DNA of 64,000 nt from Nymphaea colorata (taxonomy: Eukaryota; Streptophyta; Magnoliopsida; Nymphaeales; Nymphaeaceae), in assembly GCF_008831285.2 (NCBI RefSeq), contig NC_045140.1:11592505-11656504 (forward strand), in the 5' to 3' direction. The position numbers and the translations under genes are program-made. The notes below the pieces were generated by a model. The model saw only the letters and a list, made by a program, of their open reading frames with translations. It had not been told where the DNA came from and searched no databases. Shown here in pieces: positions 40,334-53,049 of this stretch. Positions within the stretch are counted from its first letter, which is position 1, and each line of letters begins with the position of its first letter.

Positions 40334-43333
40334 ACGTGGAAAAACTCCTTATCCACACTCAGTCTCCTGCGAAACCATCGGTGCCAGTTATTGTTCCCAA
40401 GGAATTGAATCTCTGAAAACTCAAGAGAAACTATTTGAACCTACAGATGACTAACTAGCCATGAGAAAACATGGAGCAAGTGCCCCATGCTTTGCCAAAG
40501 TCAGCATATTGAGAGCTGAAACTTCATTGCTAACTCTTGAGGCTGTTAAGCCAAAGTGAGCATATTCAGTGGCCCTATTACCTTAGTTGCCAAGATCTGA
40601 ATGCACTAAACAGGCTCAAATAAGCACAATAGACATGATACCAAAAAGTAGCAAAATTTCTGGTATGAGTTTGGATGATTTTTTGTTAAGCTATCCTAAT
40701 AAAATCAAAGCTGCATGAACACAGTATTGCATATAATACCTGATTAGAAGGAATGGTGGAATCATTTGAATGCCCTGCTGCATCAAATAGCTCTTCAAGA
40801 TCACCATCCTTAGGTGTCCCATTACCTGAATCCACATAGTTTAACACTTTATCCTTTTCCAACGTGCTGTTAGAATCAATTCCACATTTGACCAGTGGAG
40901 TAATTTTACCAACAAGTTTCGTGGACAACTCATCCTCTGCATCAATATCTACTTGTGTGAGACCTGTAGAAAGCTTCTCATTTGTGTCATGATTCTCTAT
41001 GAGATGTTTTTCTTCTGATTGCTTTCCATCATCAACACAGATGTCCTTTATAACATAACAGGAACCAGACTTATAACATGCGATCAGCTTAGAAGATACT
41101 TCTGTTATAGTTTTTTCAGTGTATAATTCAGATTCCAGAAATTTTGTTTTGCAGCTAGGAAAAGATTCATTCTCATTTTGACTTCCGATAACTGTATCTT
41201 TTTTATTGGCAACTCCATGAATAAATCCAAATCCAGGTTCACTATCTCCAATATATACTTCAGAAGTCACCTGATTAGCAATTGTATCAAGAACTTTGGA
41301 TTTTGATATGGCCATAGGTCCATCTTTTCCTGTTCCTCCTGCCTGAGTACCAAACCCTTGTTTCCCAGTTTCCATGCACTTCTTATCAAGACATTCTGAA
41401 TTCTGGATAGAAAGCGATGATCTGTAACAACCAGTTTTGCCGTCTGCAACCAAAGCAGGGTTCAAGATTTAGGACTTCATATAGCAGAATAAATATGTAA
41501 GACATTGAAAAGTAATCAGAAAAGTTATGAAAGATAACATTTCAGAAAATTTAAAATCTAAAACAGAAAATCAAGACAAGTGCACAACAAAAACAGCTTC
41601 ATATATCTTAGCTGGAGATATTTCAACACAAGAGCAGCTTACCCGGAAAAACAGAAGCAGCTTACACAGCCCCTCTTCACATGTTGCAGACAGGAATATG
41701 ATATCAAAAGAATCTCTATTATAAAAACTTTAGCTGAGACTACTTTTCTTGGTCTAAACTCATTGTCACAAAAAACGTGTACGGGTATTATACGGCGAAG
41801 AATTTATCTGGTATAATACTGCAAAGTTGTATATCTCGGCGAATTTTTTAAAAATTTAAAACATTTAATAAATCTTGAAAATTATAAAAAAATAAAAATT
41901 AATAAAAAAACGAAAAAAAAAGTCAAAAAAACAGCAAAAAAAAGGTATAATACATATAATACGGGTATCGTCCGTGTTTTTGGTCTTTGGCCTTTTTTTT
42001 AAAAGACACGTTTTTTTCACGTTTTATACAAATGACTTGTTTTTCACGTTTTATACGCGTGTTTTTTTTTTAATAAAACGAGTTTTTTGTGACAATGGTT
42101 AAAACCCCAAACATGCTACCTCTAAAGCTATCCAGCCTATTAAACTAAAATATTTACCATACTATTAGGGTAAAAGGCCCATCCACCCTGGATGGAAATT
42201 TTGCCAGCTTTATTAAACAATAACCTATATAGCACCATTAAATATCGCAAAAAGAACTGTAGCCTATATACCATGATGAGGAGACTGTTGTTTGACTTCC
42301 TTATAACTTAAGTTCATTTTACAGCATTGATAAGACATAGGCTCTTTGAAAAATTAGGACAAAGTGCAGAGATATATGCAGAGTGAGAAACATGAGGTAC
42401 AGGACGAGCTATGAAACCTTACATAATTCAACTCAAAAAGCTCACAGAGAAAGTGTGTGTGTGCATGTTGAAGAAAGAAATTTAAATTTCTTTTGGTAAA
42501 TCAGAAAGGTTTCTTCCACCAAGATCAGTAATGAGCCTACCCTTGTCAGCAAACACAACAGAATGAAAGGTCATAACCAAAGTTAGGTCTACATTCTGTC
42601 CAATATGAAAAGTTCTTTCATCAGATAGAGTACATCTTGAGAAACACGAGTTGCTTCTTTGTAGTGCCAATTTATCAATTTTAACAATGAAAATGAGATC
42701 TCTAAATATTTCCTTGAGGTGAAAAGGTTCCACTTCTAACAATGATGATCCAATAACTTTTTTATATAGGAGCAAATATACACAATCAGAAAAACAAATG
42801 AGGATATTTTGCTTTAAGTGATTTTTTTTTTTAGAAAACAGTCAGGTGTCCATTTGGCAGCAAATTGTAAGCCAAACACATGCACTTGTCTGTGTAAGTG
42901 AAATAATCAATCGTGTGGTATATATCTTTCAACTTTTCCATTATATGAGATGTGAAAAATAAAAGAGCCAGTTATCCATACATTAACTCCAACGTGGGAT
43001 AAACAGAAAGATGTAATAGAAAATATCAGTTTAGTTCAAAGTTCATTAGTCTGCAAGACACATGCAAAGGATTAAAACTGACAAGTTAAAAATGGCCTGC
43101 TTGAATTCACTTGCAATTTTGTCAAAGAAGAAGAAAAAATAATACAAGAACAAGATGGTAACAATTTACAATTTCATATGACAAAAATAAGAACTGCAAA
43201 AACAATACTCATTTTCCACACCAGTGCAAAATATCCATGTCAACCAGGGAAAATAACAGAACTAATAAGCCATACATATACATACATACATAAATATATA
43301 CATATATGTATATGCATGTGTACCTAGTTTCAT
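39258..43333 (-). CDS. gar2-related (18S pre-ribosomal assembly protein gar2-like) protein, four coding exons
   Basis: Exons on the minus strand are 43333-43324, 41443-40740, 40213-39681 and 39366-39258 (stop TGA 39260-39258), 1356 nt in all, giving 451 residues. Junctions are GT-AG (CTAG|gtac, ttgcag|AC, CAG|gtat, gtgcag|GTT, GT|gtatgt, ttgcag|ATTG) and the phases join exactly. Family marks are CYVIKDICVDDG (about 132-143), an acidic and alanine-rich stretch, YSGSISLRSDSSTAST and HSFAFPV (to 416), and the C-terminus EWNGSPVRMAKAD, KHRGW and LLCCRF. I recall these in plant proteins annotated gar2-related (for example AT2G03810). The name comes from weak likeness to a yeast nucleolar protein, and the real function is unknown. 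The start is uncertain: ATG 43333 (MKLDGKTG) is used here, while ATG 45119 (MPSET) joins in the same phase if the 71-bp exon is skipped. Confidence 0.82.
40301..40328. repeat. (TG)n microsatellite in an intron
   Basis: Fourteen TG units in the intron between the two largest coding exons of the gar2-related gene. Confidence 0.95.
41761..42097. mobile_element. 337-bp inverted-repeat element in an intron of the gar2-related gene
   Basis: The left end CATTGTCACAAAAAAC is repeated exactly in inverted orientation at the right end (GTTTTTTGTGACAATG read on the plus strand, with one base skipped), so the terminal inverted repeat is about 16 bp. Inside are TATAATAC and CGTGT/ACACG words in mirrored order, so the element could fold. 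It is non-coding. No clear target duplication was found. Confidence 0.65.
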
Positions 43334-46275
43334 CTTTTAGGAACGTGCTCCACAATCTAATGTCGTCATTGAGTATGAACTCTGAACTGGAGACCTGCAA
43401 GTTATCCACATTGTCTTATAAGGGTATTCACCAGGTCTAAGAATACATGATGGACAAGTCTGCTTATCAAAAATATTATGGAATGGCCAAGCTAGAGAAA
43501 ACGAAATCCAACAGCAGAAGGCATCCATTTAAGGAATAAATTTTGCACAATGAAACTAAACAATAATGCATAAAGTACAGTATCACTGGGCAACAGAGCA
43601 CTTAACAGTTCTTAACACAGTCACATAATATCGCTTTTATTATAAGGGAACTCATTTAAAATGCAACTGAAGAGAAGGTGCGGCTAATAACAAATACAGT
43701 TAATAAATAATTTAAACAGTAAAAAAAAAAAGAAAGCATCAAGAAAAAAACATAAACAGGTAGAATCTTTTCGTCTTTTTGGCAAAATACAAAAACATCC
43801 ACCAGCCCACCAGCCAAAACCAAAAAAGCTTATATTAAAGACAAAAAGGTGACAGAGATCAGATCAATCACTGATCCATCATTAGAAATCCAACGGACCA
43901 CTAGAATGTTCAACCTTTGTCCATATATGCGCTCCAGCAAACTGGACAATGGTATTTAATCACTTCCCGTTGGTATTACACAGCCTTTTGTCTCAATACT
44001 TAGGCCATAACTATGAGTTTGATATATGATCCGACAGTCTACATTCCTGATAATCTCATATACAAGAATCTCTAACTCAAAACACCTTCCAAATCTGTAC
44101 CATCCACTAAACAAAAGAAGGAAAAAGAAAGGGCTAAAGATCACTAATTAATCAGGGTGTTAAGGGTCCTCAGCTCCTCTGATATGTGGATTTTGGGATG
44201 TGTACATCTCAGATAAGGCATATATTCCAATTTCTAAAAATGTCCTGCTCCCATGTACATCAGGGCATTCTAGAACTTTCTAAAGGGGTCCTTGGGTGCA
44301 ACCATTTTGGGATATCACGCGATGTACATTACATGATCTAACTTTTACAATATTTTGTAGCCAATGGTAAACGAAACAGCGTCCAAACATGAGATACATT
44401 GCAACGGTCAACAAGAGCAAGTTATAGGCCTCGGAGATTGAGAAGAAAGGCAAGACAACAGAAGCACAAAAAAGAACTGTGGCAACATAAATGCTATTCA
44501 GAAGAATCAGATCCAATGATGTCCCACCATCCAGACTCAGAAAAAATGGCACCAACCATCAGACAATCTTTGGAAATCCAATGAAAAAGTCATCTCCAAG
44601 AAAACGACTCAAAGTTAACCTCCACAAAAGCTTCCAATCCAACTACATCAGCATGTAAAGCTGTACAAGTAAGGCAATTTTTCATTTTCTTTTTCTTCTT
44701 GGTGGTTGGTGCTGCAATACGGATAGATATAGTAAACTGGAACATCCACTCCTTCATATATCAATATCCCAACTTATCCCACATATCTCGATAATCAAGG
44801 TACACTACAAAAAGAAGGTTAAGAAGGGGATAAAAGAAAACGAGAAGGTGAATGAGGTAGTTAAACTACTACATTGGCTTCTTCTGCATCCTATTGTGCT
44901 TGCCCATTTCTACACAAACCGCCAAAAGAAAGGGGAACAAAAGAAACAAAAGTTTCCACACCACATGTATATCAAATAGAAATTGGTTTAATCTAATTTC
45001 GATTTGCATATCTAGAGACGAGATCCAGAAGAAGAAATAATCTACTTTCCCAACTCAACGCCAAAAAAGAGGAAAAAGCCAAAAAATAAAAGGTGTTTCT
45101 TACCAGTTTCTGAAGGCATCGAATATACTTCTGCAGTAAGAAATCAGATATCAACAGTCTCACTCTCCCAAAGGCACCGTAAAATTCTGCGAGAAAATAA
45201 AAGAATCGTCCACGTGAATGTTTGTTGTGTGACTACTAGTTATCCAGACAAACTGGGATATACCAACGAACTCCCACTTTTTCCGGATAAGCAGGTGACT
45301 TTAACCACCTAATAAACCGCAAAGATCGAAAACCCAAAAGTTTTTTCTGTTGAGGAGTACAACTTCAAAGGCGCTAGGCTATAATACCAAAAAAACGTTG
45401 TTTTCAGGAGACGGCGATGTGGAAATAAACCAGGTAAAAACAAAAACGACCGTCTTCAATTTGTCGCGGGACCATAGTAATAGGAAGCATAAAATCAGGA
45501 CCCATACTCATCACACTTTTCCGGGATAAGTGAGGTGCATCCCGAACACATTGAAACTAAATCGAGAAGAAGAAACCCCATTTCACACGTTTGGCAGAAA
45601 AAGGTCACGACTCTCTCTCTCTCATAGAGTGGAATAAGTCCGCAACAGACCCTACTGAAAATAGGGGCTCCATCTCCACCCGCTGAAAAATAGGAAGGAA
45701 GCATCCCCTCTCTCTCTCCCCTGTTCATCCACACTAAAACCAAAGACGCACGACCTCCATCTTCTGAGGGAAAGATCTGTCGTTCTATCCGTCTCTCCCC
45801 AAAACCAAACTTCGTTCCTCTTTCTGAACAGTCGACCAATGAGGAAAAGGAACAACGAAGAAGAAGATGATGATTATACGATGATGTTGAACCGCCTAAG
45901 ATCTGACTTTTCAAAAGCGGACTTGCTTTCAGAAAGCCCCCAACAAAAAAGCAAACTCGAAAGCCCAGGAAAAAAAAAAAAAACAAAGTGCCACAACAAA
46001 AGAAAAAACAGGATCCATTTTTCAGGAGGCAGGTCAAGGTAAGATCATTACAATAATCACGCAATCAGGTGCGTGTTTCCTTGTCTTGGGAAGGGGAAAG
46101 AAGCACTAAGTGTAAGTCAAATCTCTCGTACCATCATTATTTTAGTCACCGATGCTTCCACAGCCCAGGAAACCATAACAAAAGCCGCAGAAGATGCCAG
46201 AAGTAATCAAATCTCAGGCACCCACAAAAAACAAAGCCAAGAGAAAGCGAACAAGGAGAAGGAAAACAGTAGAGG

Positions 46276-46310
<35 letters not shown>

Positions 46311-46960
46311 GCACTCAAATATGACGCTGATGCTTCATCTGCACACCTCTAAAGAAATAACAAGCAACCTAAGGATGCCCAACAAAGTAAATTAAGAAGG
46401 AAAAAACAAAAACATAGTAAATACAATTATCAACCCAGTACCCAATGCCCCGTGGAAAGCACAACGCATCGAAACCAAATTCCAGCACCCTCTTACTCGC
46501 ACAGTTGCACTCACACCTGACATTGCGTATATCTTCTGAGGGTCAAATTTTCACACTCTGCGTTCTATTTAACAAATTTTGAACAGCAAAACCCACAAAA
46601 ACAAAAGTTTTCAACGGGCAAAAACCATGTCCTTGCCGAACACTTCAACGAACAATCCATCGGCGATTACAGTGTCCAATTTCATCGGCAGAAGCTTCCT
46701 TCTTACCAGAGAGAGAGAGAGGGAGGGAGGGAGGCAGCTGACTCACCTGAGCTATCATGGCCGGCGGTGACAGGTGTGTCGTCGGTCGATTTCCGGCGTC
46801 AAGGCGGTGGATCTCCGGCCAACGAAGGGGAAAATCACGCGTCTAGAGAGGGAACCAGAAGAAGTTGCGCATGAGTATCCAACCAACCTGGAATCCTTCG
46901 GCTGATGGGATGCACAAAGTAGACGCTCCAAGCAGGAGCTCTGTTTTATGAACAGAAGCA
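43334..46960 (-). other. 5' leader exons and introns of the gar2-related gene
   Basis: Exon A is upstream of the donor CTCAG|gtgagt at 46747/46746; its start is not fixed and may lie near 46.9 kb. Exon B, only 27 nt (45130-45104), has a strong acceptor (tttcttactgcag) and donor (CTG|gtaaga). Exon C is 43394-43324 (71 nt; ttgcag| and CTAG|gtacac) and carries the chosen start near its end. The frame ATG ATA GCT CAG at the end of exon A stays open through B and C and stops 19 codons into the next exon. A separate 14-codon uORF starts in exon B (ATG 45119) and ends in exon C. Confidence 0.55.
46277..46308. repeat. (AG)n microsatellite in leader intron
   Basis: About sixteen AG units in the first intron of the gar2-related gene. 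Confidence 0.95.
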
Positions 46961-47575
46961 CGATTCATTCCCTGAACATCAAGTAAAAGATCGGATTGAT
47001 AATAAATTTCACTATTTTTACAGGCTTTCCTGCCGTGGTAATAATGTAACGGCAGCTGGATCGCTCCGTTGCGGTGCCTTTTAATTTTTAAAACGAGGAA
47101 TCTTAGGTCCGCATTTAATTTTACCCCCGAAACGAATAGACAAATAAGTAATAAAATAAATAAAATGTCGCGATCAACAATTGAAATGCGGGCACACTTT
47201 GAGCTATACGCCCACGTTCTCTTATCACCACACACCAAATTCTTGAGAAAGTAATTGAAAAAAGAAAGAAACAAGTCTTTATAAACTTCAGATTCCTTGA
47301 TAAACTTTTAATATGCATACATATGTAAGAGCTGAGGTAGAAAATTCTCGCGAAGAGATAATAGACATAAAATTTTAAGAGACACTAATTTGTAAATGAA
47401 AAAAATTATTCAAATGCATACATGTGACCCATAGCTACATCCACCCTTTATATATATATGCATACATATAAAGGTGAAAACTTCTGCTCATCTGTCTTTT
47501 CATCCAATTAAGACTACCCAATGCAATGGGTCGAATGGTTGTGATTAAACATAATGCAGGTGATGAGATGTGAGG

Positions 47576-47606
<31 letters not shown>

Positions 47607-48590
47607 CAGTTGAGTTGGACGATGTATATCTTATTAATTTATATTTGAAGCCTTCTTTGTTGACACTTTATCATGTTACATTTTATTTGCAGGTCACTCT
47701 CACATTTGAAATGTTACATTTTCTCCCAATTGCTAGCTCGCTAATAACCATAGAATTGTATTTCTTCTAGCTACCCAATATATAGAAATTGGTAAATGTA
47801 TATATATATATATATTATTGTCATTGATTTCAAAAGAAGGGAGATTCTTAACTTTGAAGTTGTAATGATGAAAGCATAAGTTGTCACTTGACAGTTGCAA
47901 AAAAGGGTCAAGCAGATAGCAAACGTTTCAGAACGTTAAGGTCCTTTTTAAGATTATGGCGAAAGGATTGGGTCCTCAGAAACTTTCCCTCGGTTTAGCA
48001 ATTAGAAAAGACGCTAACGATTAAACGTCAACATTAACGTGAAATTTTGGAAGAAAGGACGAACTTAGAAAGTATTCAAACTTTTTTCTCTTCTCAATTT
48101 ATTGCAAATTGTTCAGCTCTGGGACGAAAGTGGTTGAGAAATCAGATAATTTTCTAAGCTATATAGATAGATATAGAAAAAAATCATTTTTTAGCTCAGA
48201 CAAAAACTTAATAAATTTTTATAGCGTAATTTTAGGGAACCTTTGGTGGTTTTTGAGGAAACGTAAAAAACTAATATTGGCAGGCTAATTAAGATAAATA
48301 TTTACATGAAATTCAAAAAATAATAAATAATATTTTGTGGGCGTGGAAGAAACGTACGAAACGGAAACTGTGAGATTTTGTCGAGCGAAATGTTCTGCCT
48401 TAATTTCTCTCTCTCGCTTTCTTTTCCTTTTTTTATTATATTAATTTATTTTTTTATTATCTTATTAATATTTTCCTTTTAGTTTCAGATGACCGGCGGC
48501 AAACGCAATGGACCTGCTCCAGATCCAACGACAAAAGTGCGTCTCGTCAAAAAGAACATACTATTGAAGCTTGGAATAACAGTGGAATCA
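46961..48590. other. Upstream flank of the gar2-related gene, gene-free
   Basis: This should hold the promoter of the minus-strand gene, but no clear TATA box at a fixed distance was identified. (TA)n runs occur near 47576-47599 and 47797-47815. Confidence 0.35.
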
Positions 48591-48599
48591 ACTGAGGAC

Positions 48600-49030
48600 C
48601 TGATGTAAGAATCTGCTTTTTACCATATCCGGTTCAGATTCAAATTCGAATACAAATGCGAATACTAAAAAACAAAAGCTATATACTATATCCGATCTGA
48701 CTTTTAAATTTGATAACTGAATGTGATTTGGAATCTCACTTTCAAATTCACAACCGGATCTGAATCCAACCTTCAAACGAATCCAAACGGCATTATTATA
48801 TGTTAATAACTAACTTTGAAAATGTATAGATTTTGTTTACCAGGAAGTTTAACTGGTCGTATTGATACTTATTATTCGATTTGGGTATTCATTTGAAATC
48901 AAATCCGAATGTCATTTCTCAATCTTTATTGTGATCCAATTTCTTAATCAGATGTTTTTTTTTTTTTTTCATTTCCAAAATCTCTTGAGGAAGTTCGGTT
49001 GGTTATCCAATCTGAATACGACCAACTAAC
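48600..49030. repeat. Diverged copy of the GGATTTGGATTTG dispersed repeat
   Basis: It contains CCGGTTCAGATTCAAATTCG, AACCGGATCTGAATCC and GGTTATCCAATCTGAATACG, matching the family seen at 16, 22 and 26 kb in reversed order. Confidence 0.4.
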
Positions 49031-51186
49031 ATCTTCTGATATGGGGTTTGTTTGATCAGTTTTGGATCATGAACTGGAGCTTTACGTTTCATTAGTAGAA
49101 TGTAGGCCCTATAGTCCCTCTTGAATCTAGATCTGGATCAAATACTATTTGGATTTGGGTACAGAATCCACCCAGACCTGGAAATTCAAAGCCAGAAAGT
49201 TTTTGTTGCTTAACAGAAAGACCATTTGGATTTGGATAGAGAATTGATCCAAACTGCGCAGTTTATAATGTACCAGCTAGAACCAAACCACATACATATT
49301 GCTAGCCCTCCATATCAAAGCCAGTAACCTTTTCACCTGCTTCATCAACTACTTTCTCATTGTACTTCTGGCAACAAGAGAGTCCACATTTTTTCTGATT
49401 CACATGATTATATCATGGCCTTCTCAAGACTAAGCACATTAATATATAAATAGACAATTATTTGGGTCTGTGTGGGCAACTGCCCACAAGTGGCATAAAG
49501 CACCATTATATAGATTTCTATTTAAGGGGAGTGAAAAGATATATTAAGTAGTTGGGAACATGTGGTCCACAGGTTCATGTGTGGGGCTCCACCATTGCCA
49601 AGAGATGTTCTAAACCAGTCTTGTTTTATTTGTATACTCATGCCTTGGTAGTTTTTATTTCTTTATGTATTGGTGCCCCTTTTAGAGTTTAAAATTTAAA
49701 TCATCGATGCTTATATATTGACCAGAAATTTCTTGCGGTGCCACTATGACCCTTAACGTTTGCGATTGTAATTAACTTCACAAAGGGGTACGTTACAAAG
49801 ATATATATAGCTTAATGTTAGCATCTTTGTAGCTAGTTAGTCAAAATATTTATTCACTGAGGGTGGTGTGGTTATTTAAAGCGTTAGGTGAGGGTAATGA
49901 AAGGGTTGGCTTTTGGTGCCAGCCTTGTTTTGCAAAGCACTGTCTACTTTAGTTTTAAATGTCTATCTAATTGCTTTGGAGCATCATCTTGGACCCACTC
50001 ACTCCTGGGTCCGTCCAACTGCCATGGTAGAGTAGATCCCCTGGGCCCACAGGTTCAAGCACAGGGCCGAATGAGCTGAGATAGCCTTGTTCAATCAAAC
50101 GTGTCTAAAATGTGTAAATTGTGGAAGAAAAGTGTTTAGAATTACTAGAGGGAGAAAGAAAAGATGTTTAAATGGGGGGAATAGCCAAGGGCGGGAAATG
50201 AAAGGACTTGATTAGGTGAGAAAACACGTTTTTTTTTCTTGAAAAAAATGCAAAGTGATAAAAACACATTTTTAAAAAAGAAATGCGAAAGAAACGTGAT
50301 AAATTAAATGGCCGTTTAAAACTTAAAAAAATGTATTTTTTTCACTTTTTCACTTTTTCATTTTTTATTGCCAAGCAGTTTTTTTTCATTTTCTATTTTT
50401 TATTTATTTGTTGCAAATCCACTTACTTTTAATGTTTGTGTTATTAGTTTCTCATTTATTTTATATTCCTATCATTTTAGTTTTTTAAAATTTTTAAAAA
50501 TTTACCTTATTTTTTAAGCTCACCGTATTATACTGGAGAAAAACTTTGCTGTCGTTAACCTTATTGGTGACCATGGGTGAGAGGAGTTTGAGTTGCTACA
50601 CCACTACATGCACGCTGTACAGAAAAAGGGGACATTATTGAATTTTTTGAAAAATGATTGTCCTTTTTTGTGTCTTTTCACTTTTTTTATTTCTTTTTTT
50701 TGTCTTTGCAAAATATTTCTTGGTTTCTATCAAATAATAGAACACTTTTATCATTAACCATACCAGCGCAGGAGATTTCGTGCACAAGTGGGGCATACTT
50801 CGGGGTGAGAGTCCAGCCCCAACAGCCACCACTCAACCCTGCTGCATTGCTTTTTCCTTTTTTTCTCCTTATTTCAATGGAAGCACCAGACTTTTAAATT
50901 TGAAAAAACAGAAAACCTTCTTCAGGGAGCACCTTCTCTTTGTCGGAGTCTGTAGCTCGTCTTGTGCAAGGAGATGTTCATTTTGTCATTCAGCTACGAC
51001 GTCATCCTCTTTCTGCGGCATGGTGATGTTGCCATTCTGTCCTTCCACTCTCTTTTCACCCCTTTTATTTTGTTTTCTTTGTACATTGTATTGTATATTT
51101 TTTCGTTTGTTTTTTTCTTGCGGTTTGTTACTGTAGGTAGGGGACTTCTTGTTCCTAAAATTTGATATACCTTTTCATTTTATTGG

Positions 51187-51299
<113 letters not shown>

Positions 51300-51989
51300 T
51301 TTAAACACTTCAAAAAATCAATTGGTAGTGAGGGACACCAATAGGTAAACAAGCAAATGGTTATGAGAGAGAGAGAGGGTACGTGTAGGCAATTAACCAC
51401 TTATGACATGTCTCATCTAAATAAATTGTAAGAGCCCACACTACTGCCACTGACTAATGCTTTTTAATGCCAACAAAGCAGTCTCAGAGAAGATTGTTTG
51501 GTGGCTGAAACAGTTCGTCGTATGAATCCGCTTAAAAATTGGAGTAGAATCATGAAAAATTTGATGAGTTTGTCTCAATCTTTGAAAAGTATTGATGGGT
51601 GGTTGCGGTGCGATAGGGATGGATGAGAGGAGTGGATTTAATGTCTCTTCTCCTGGTAGCTGGGCCTCCGCACAAAGTAGGCAATACATGTGGATGATAG
51701 GTTGAATGGTGGGGATGTGGCACCAGGGGTCTATTTTAAGTAGTTGGTAATTGGAGACGATTGCTGTAACATGAAGATGGCATGTGTCCCAACAATTTGG
51801 TACTTCAAGCAAGAAGACCTCACACGACTGGTCTCTCCAAAGGCGCCGCCCGGCACCGGTGCATGAGAGAGAAATGGAGAGCCGACTAAGTATACAAATC
51901 CTAAGTAGAGAAAGACTTTTATCTCCCTTGATTTTTTCACAAGGATCATAATAAACGATTTTTACCATTTAGATTTCTATTTCTTTGGA

Positions 51990-52032
<43 letters not shown>
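51990..52032. repeat. (AT)n microsatellite
   Basis: About twenty AT units with one interruption. Confidence 0.9.
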
Positions 52033-52033
<1 letters not shown>

Positions 52034-52628
52034 TTAAGTTGCCAATGTTGTTGAATAACTAAAATCTAAAAAACAATGATTCATAGAAACTATTCGTGGT
52101 GCCTTTAATGATAATTTTTAAATTGTTAACTGTTGGCAGCATTTTGCACATAACAATCTATAACAATCTATATATATATAGGAAAGGAACTAGAATTTTT
52201 TTTTAGGGACGGGCCAAGAAGAGAGCCATGGTCAGGCCAAGAGAGAGAGAATGGCAGAGGAAAATTGAATTGACTCCATCCACATTTAGTGGACACCAAG
52301 AGACCTAAATCCCTCCCTCGCCACTCTCTTTGTCACTCTCCTCTTCTTTCTATTTCTCATTTCAATTTCATGTTCCAAATTGATTTTCAAAATATAAGGG
52401 CATTGGGTACATTATATTTGTTTAAATATAAATTTAATCAGAATCCAATTTGGTTTTTATGTATATATAAATCCGATGAAATGTAATTTCTTAAATCTAA
52501 ATCCAATTCAATTTCTTAATTTTATATTATTATTTTATATATATTTAAACGTTTGGAAATAATTCCATTGCCATTGCCTGATAACCTTTTTTTCTCAGCT
52601 CGGAGATCTCAAATCTGCGAGGGACACT

Positions 52629-52808
52629 ATGGCGGGAGATCTGGCTCCATACTCGTCGACTGACGCCTGCGATGATTCCCTCGCGATGTTTCAGAAAACA
52701 GAGAAGGAGAAGGAGAGGGACGCGCCTGAGACGTTCAATATGATTGTTGGCGAGGGTTTCGGATTGAAACCCTCGGCACGAGGGTCCCGAAAGTCTCAGG
52801 AGAAATGA
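52629..52808 (+). CDS. Possible 59-residue ORF or 5' exon remnant
   Basis: The frame starts MAGDLAPYSSTDACDD and continues with KTEKEKERDAPETFN to TGA 52808. It lies in a GC-richer block within AT-rich DNA and directly follows an acceptor-like tract (TTTTTTTCTCAG, ending near 52599). The hydrophilic, charged text looks like the start of a host protein, but no family was recognised and nothing downstream continues it. A truncated gene or a captured exon is possible; so is chance. Confidence 0.2.
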   Translation: MAGDLAPYSSTDACDDSLAMFQKTEKEKERDAPETFNMIVGEGFGLKPSARGSRKSQEK

Positions 52809-53049
52809 GGAGGAGGGGGACAGAAAGCCTGGGTGAAAAATCCTCCGTCATGGTTGGCCGGGAAAAAGGAGGCGTTGGCCAGAAAAAGAGAAGGAGAGAG
52901 ATGAGGGCAAACACAGAGGGACGACGGCTGGCTGGGTGAAAAATCCACGCCTCATGCTGGCAGAAAAAAGAGAGGGAGGGAGAGAAATCAACGCAGCTGT
53001 GGAAGAAAACAAAATCCATGCTTTATCCAACTGCGATGAACGGATAAAG

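Noticed and set aside
45495-46064. 189-codon minus-strand open frame
   Set aside because: It lies in a leader intron of the gar2-related gene, has F/C-rich low-complexity text, and has no family motif. An alternative leader exon is possible but it is not a separate gene.
46843-47274. 143-codon minus-strand open frame
   Set aside because: It overlaps the upstream flank and first leader exon; no conserved motif and no start context that stands out.
51441-51968. 175-codon minus-strand open frame
   Set aside because: Mixed, unrelated text with no recognisable motif, next to microsatellites; no promoter or splice signals.
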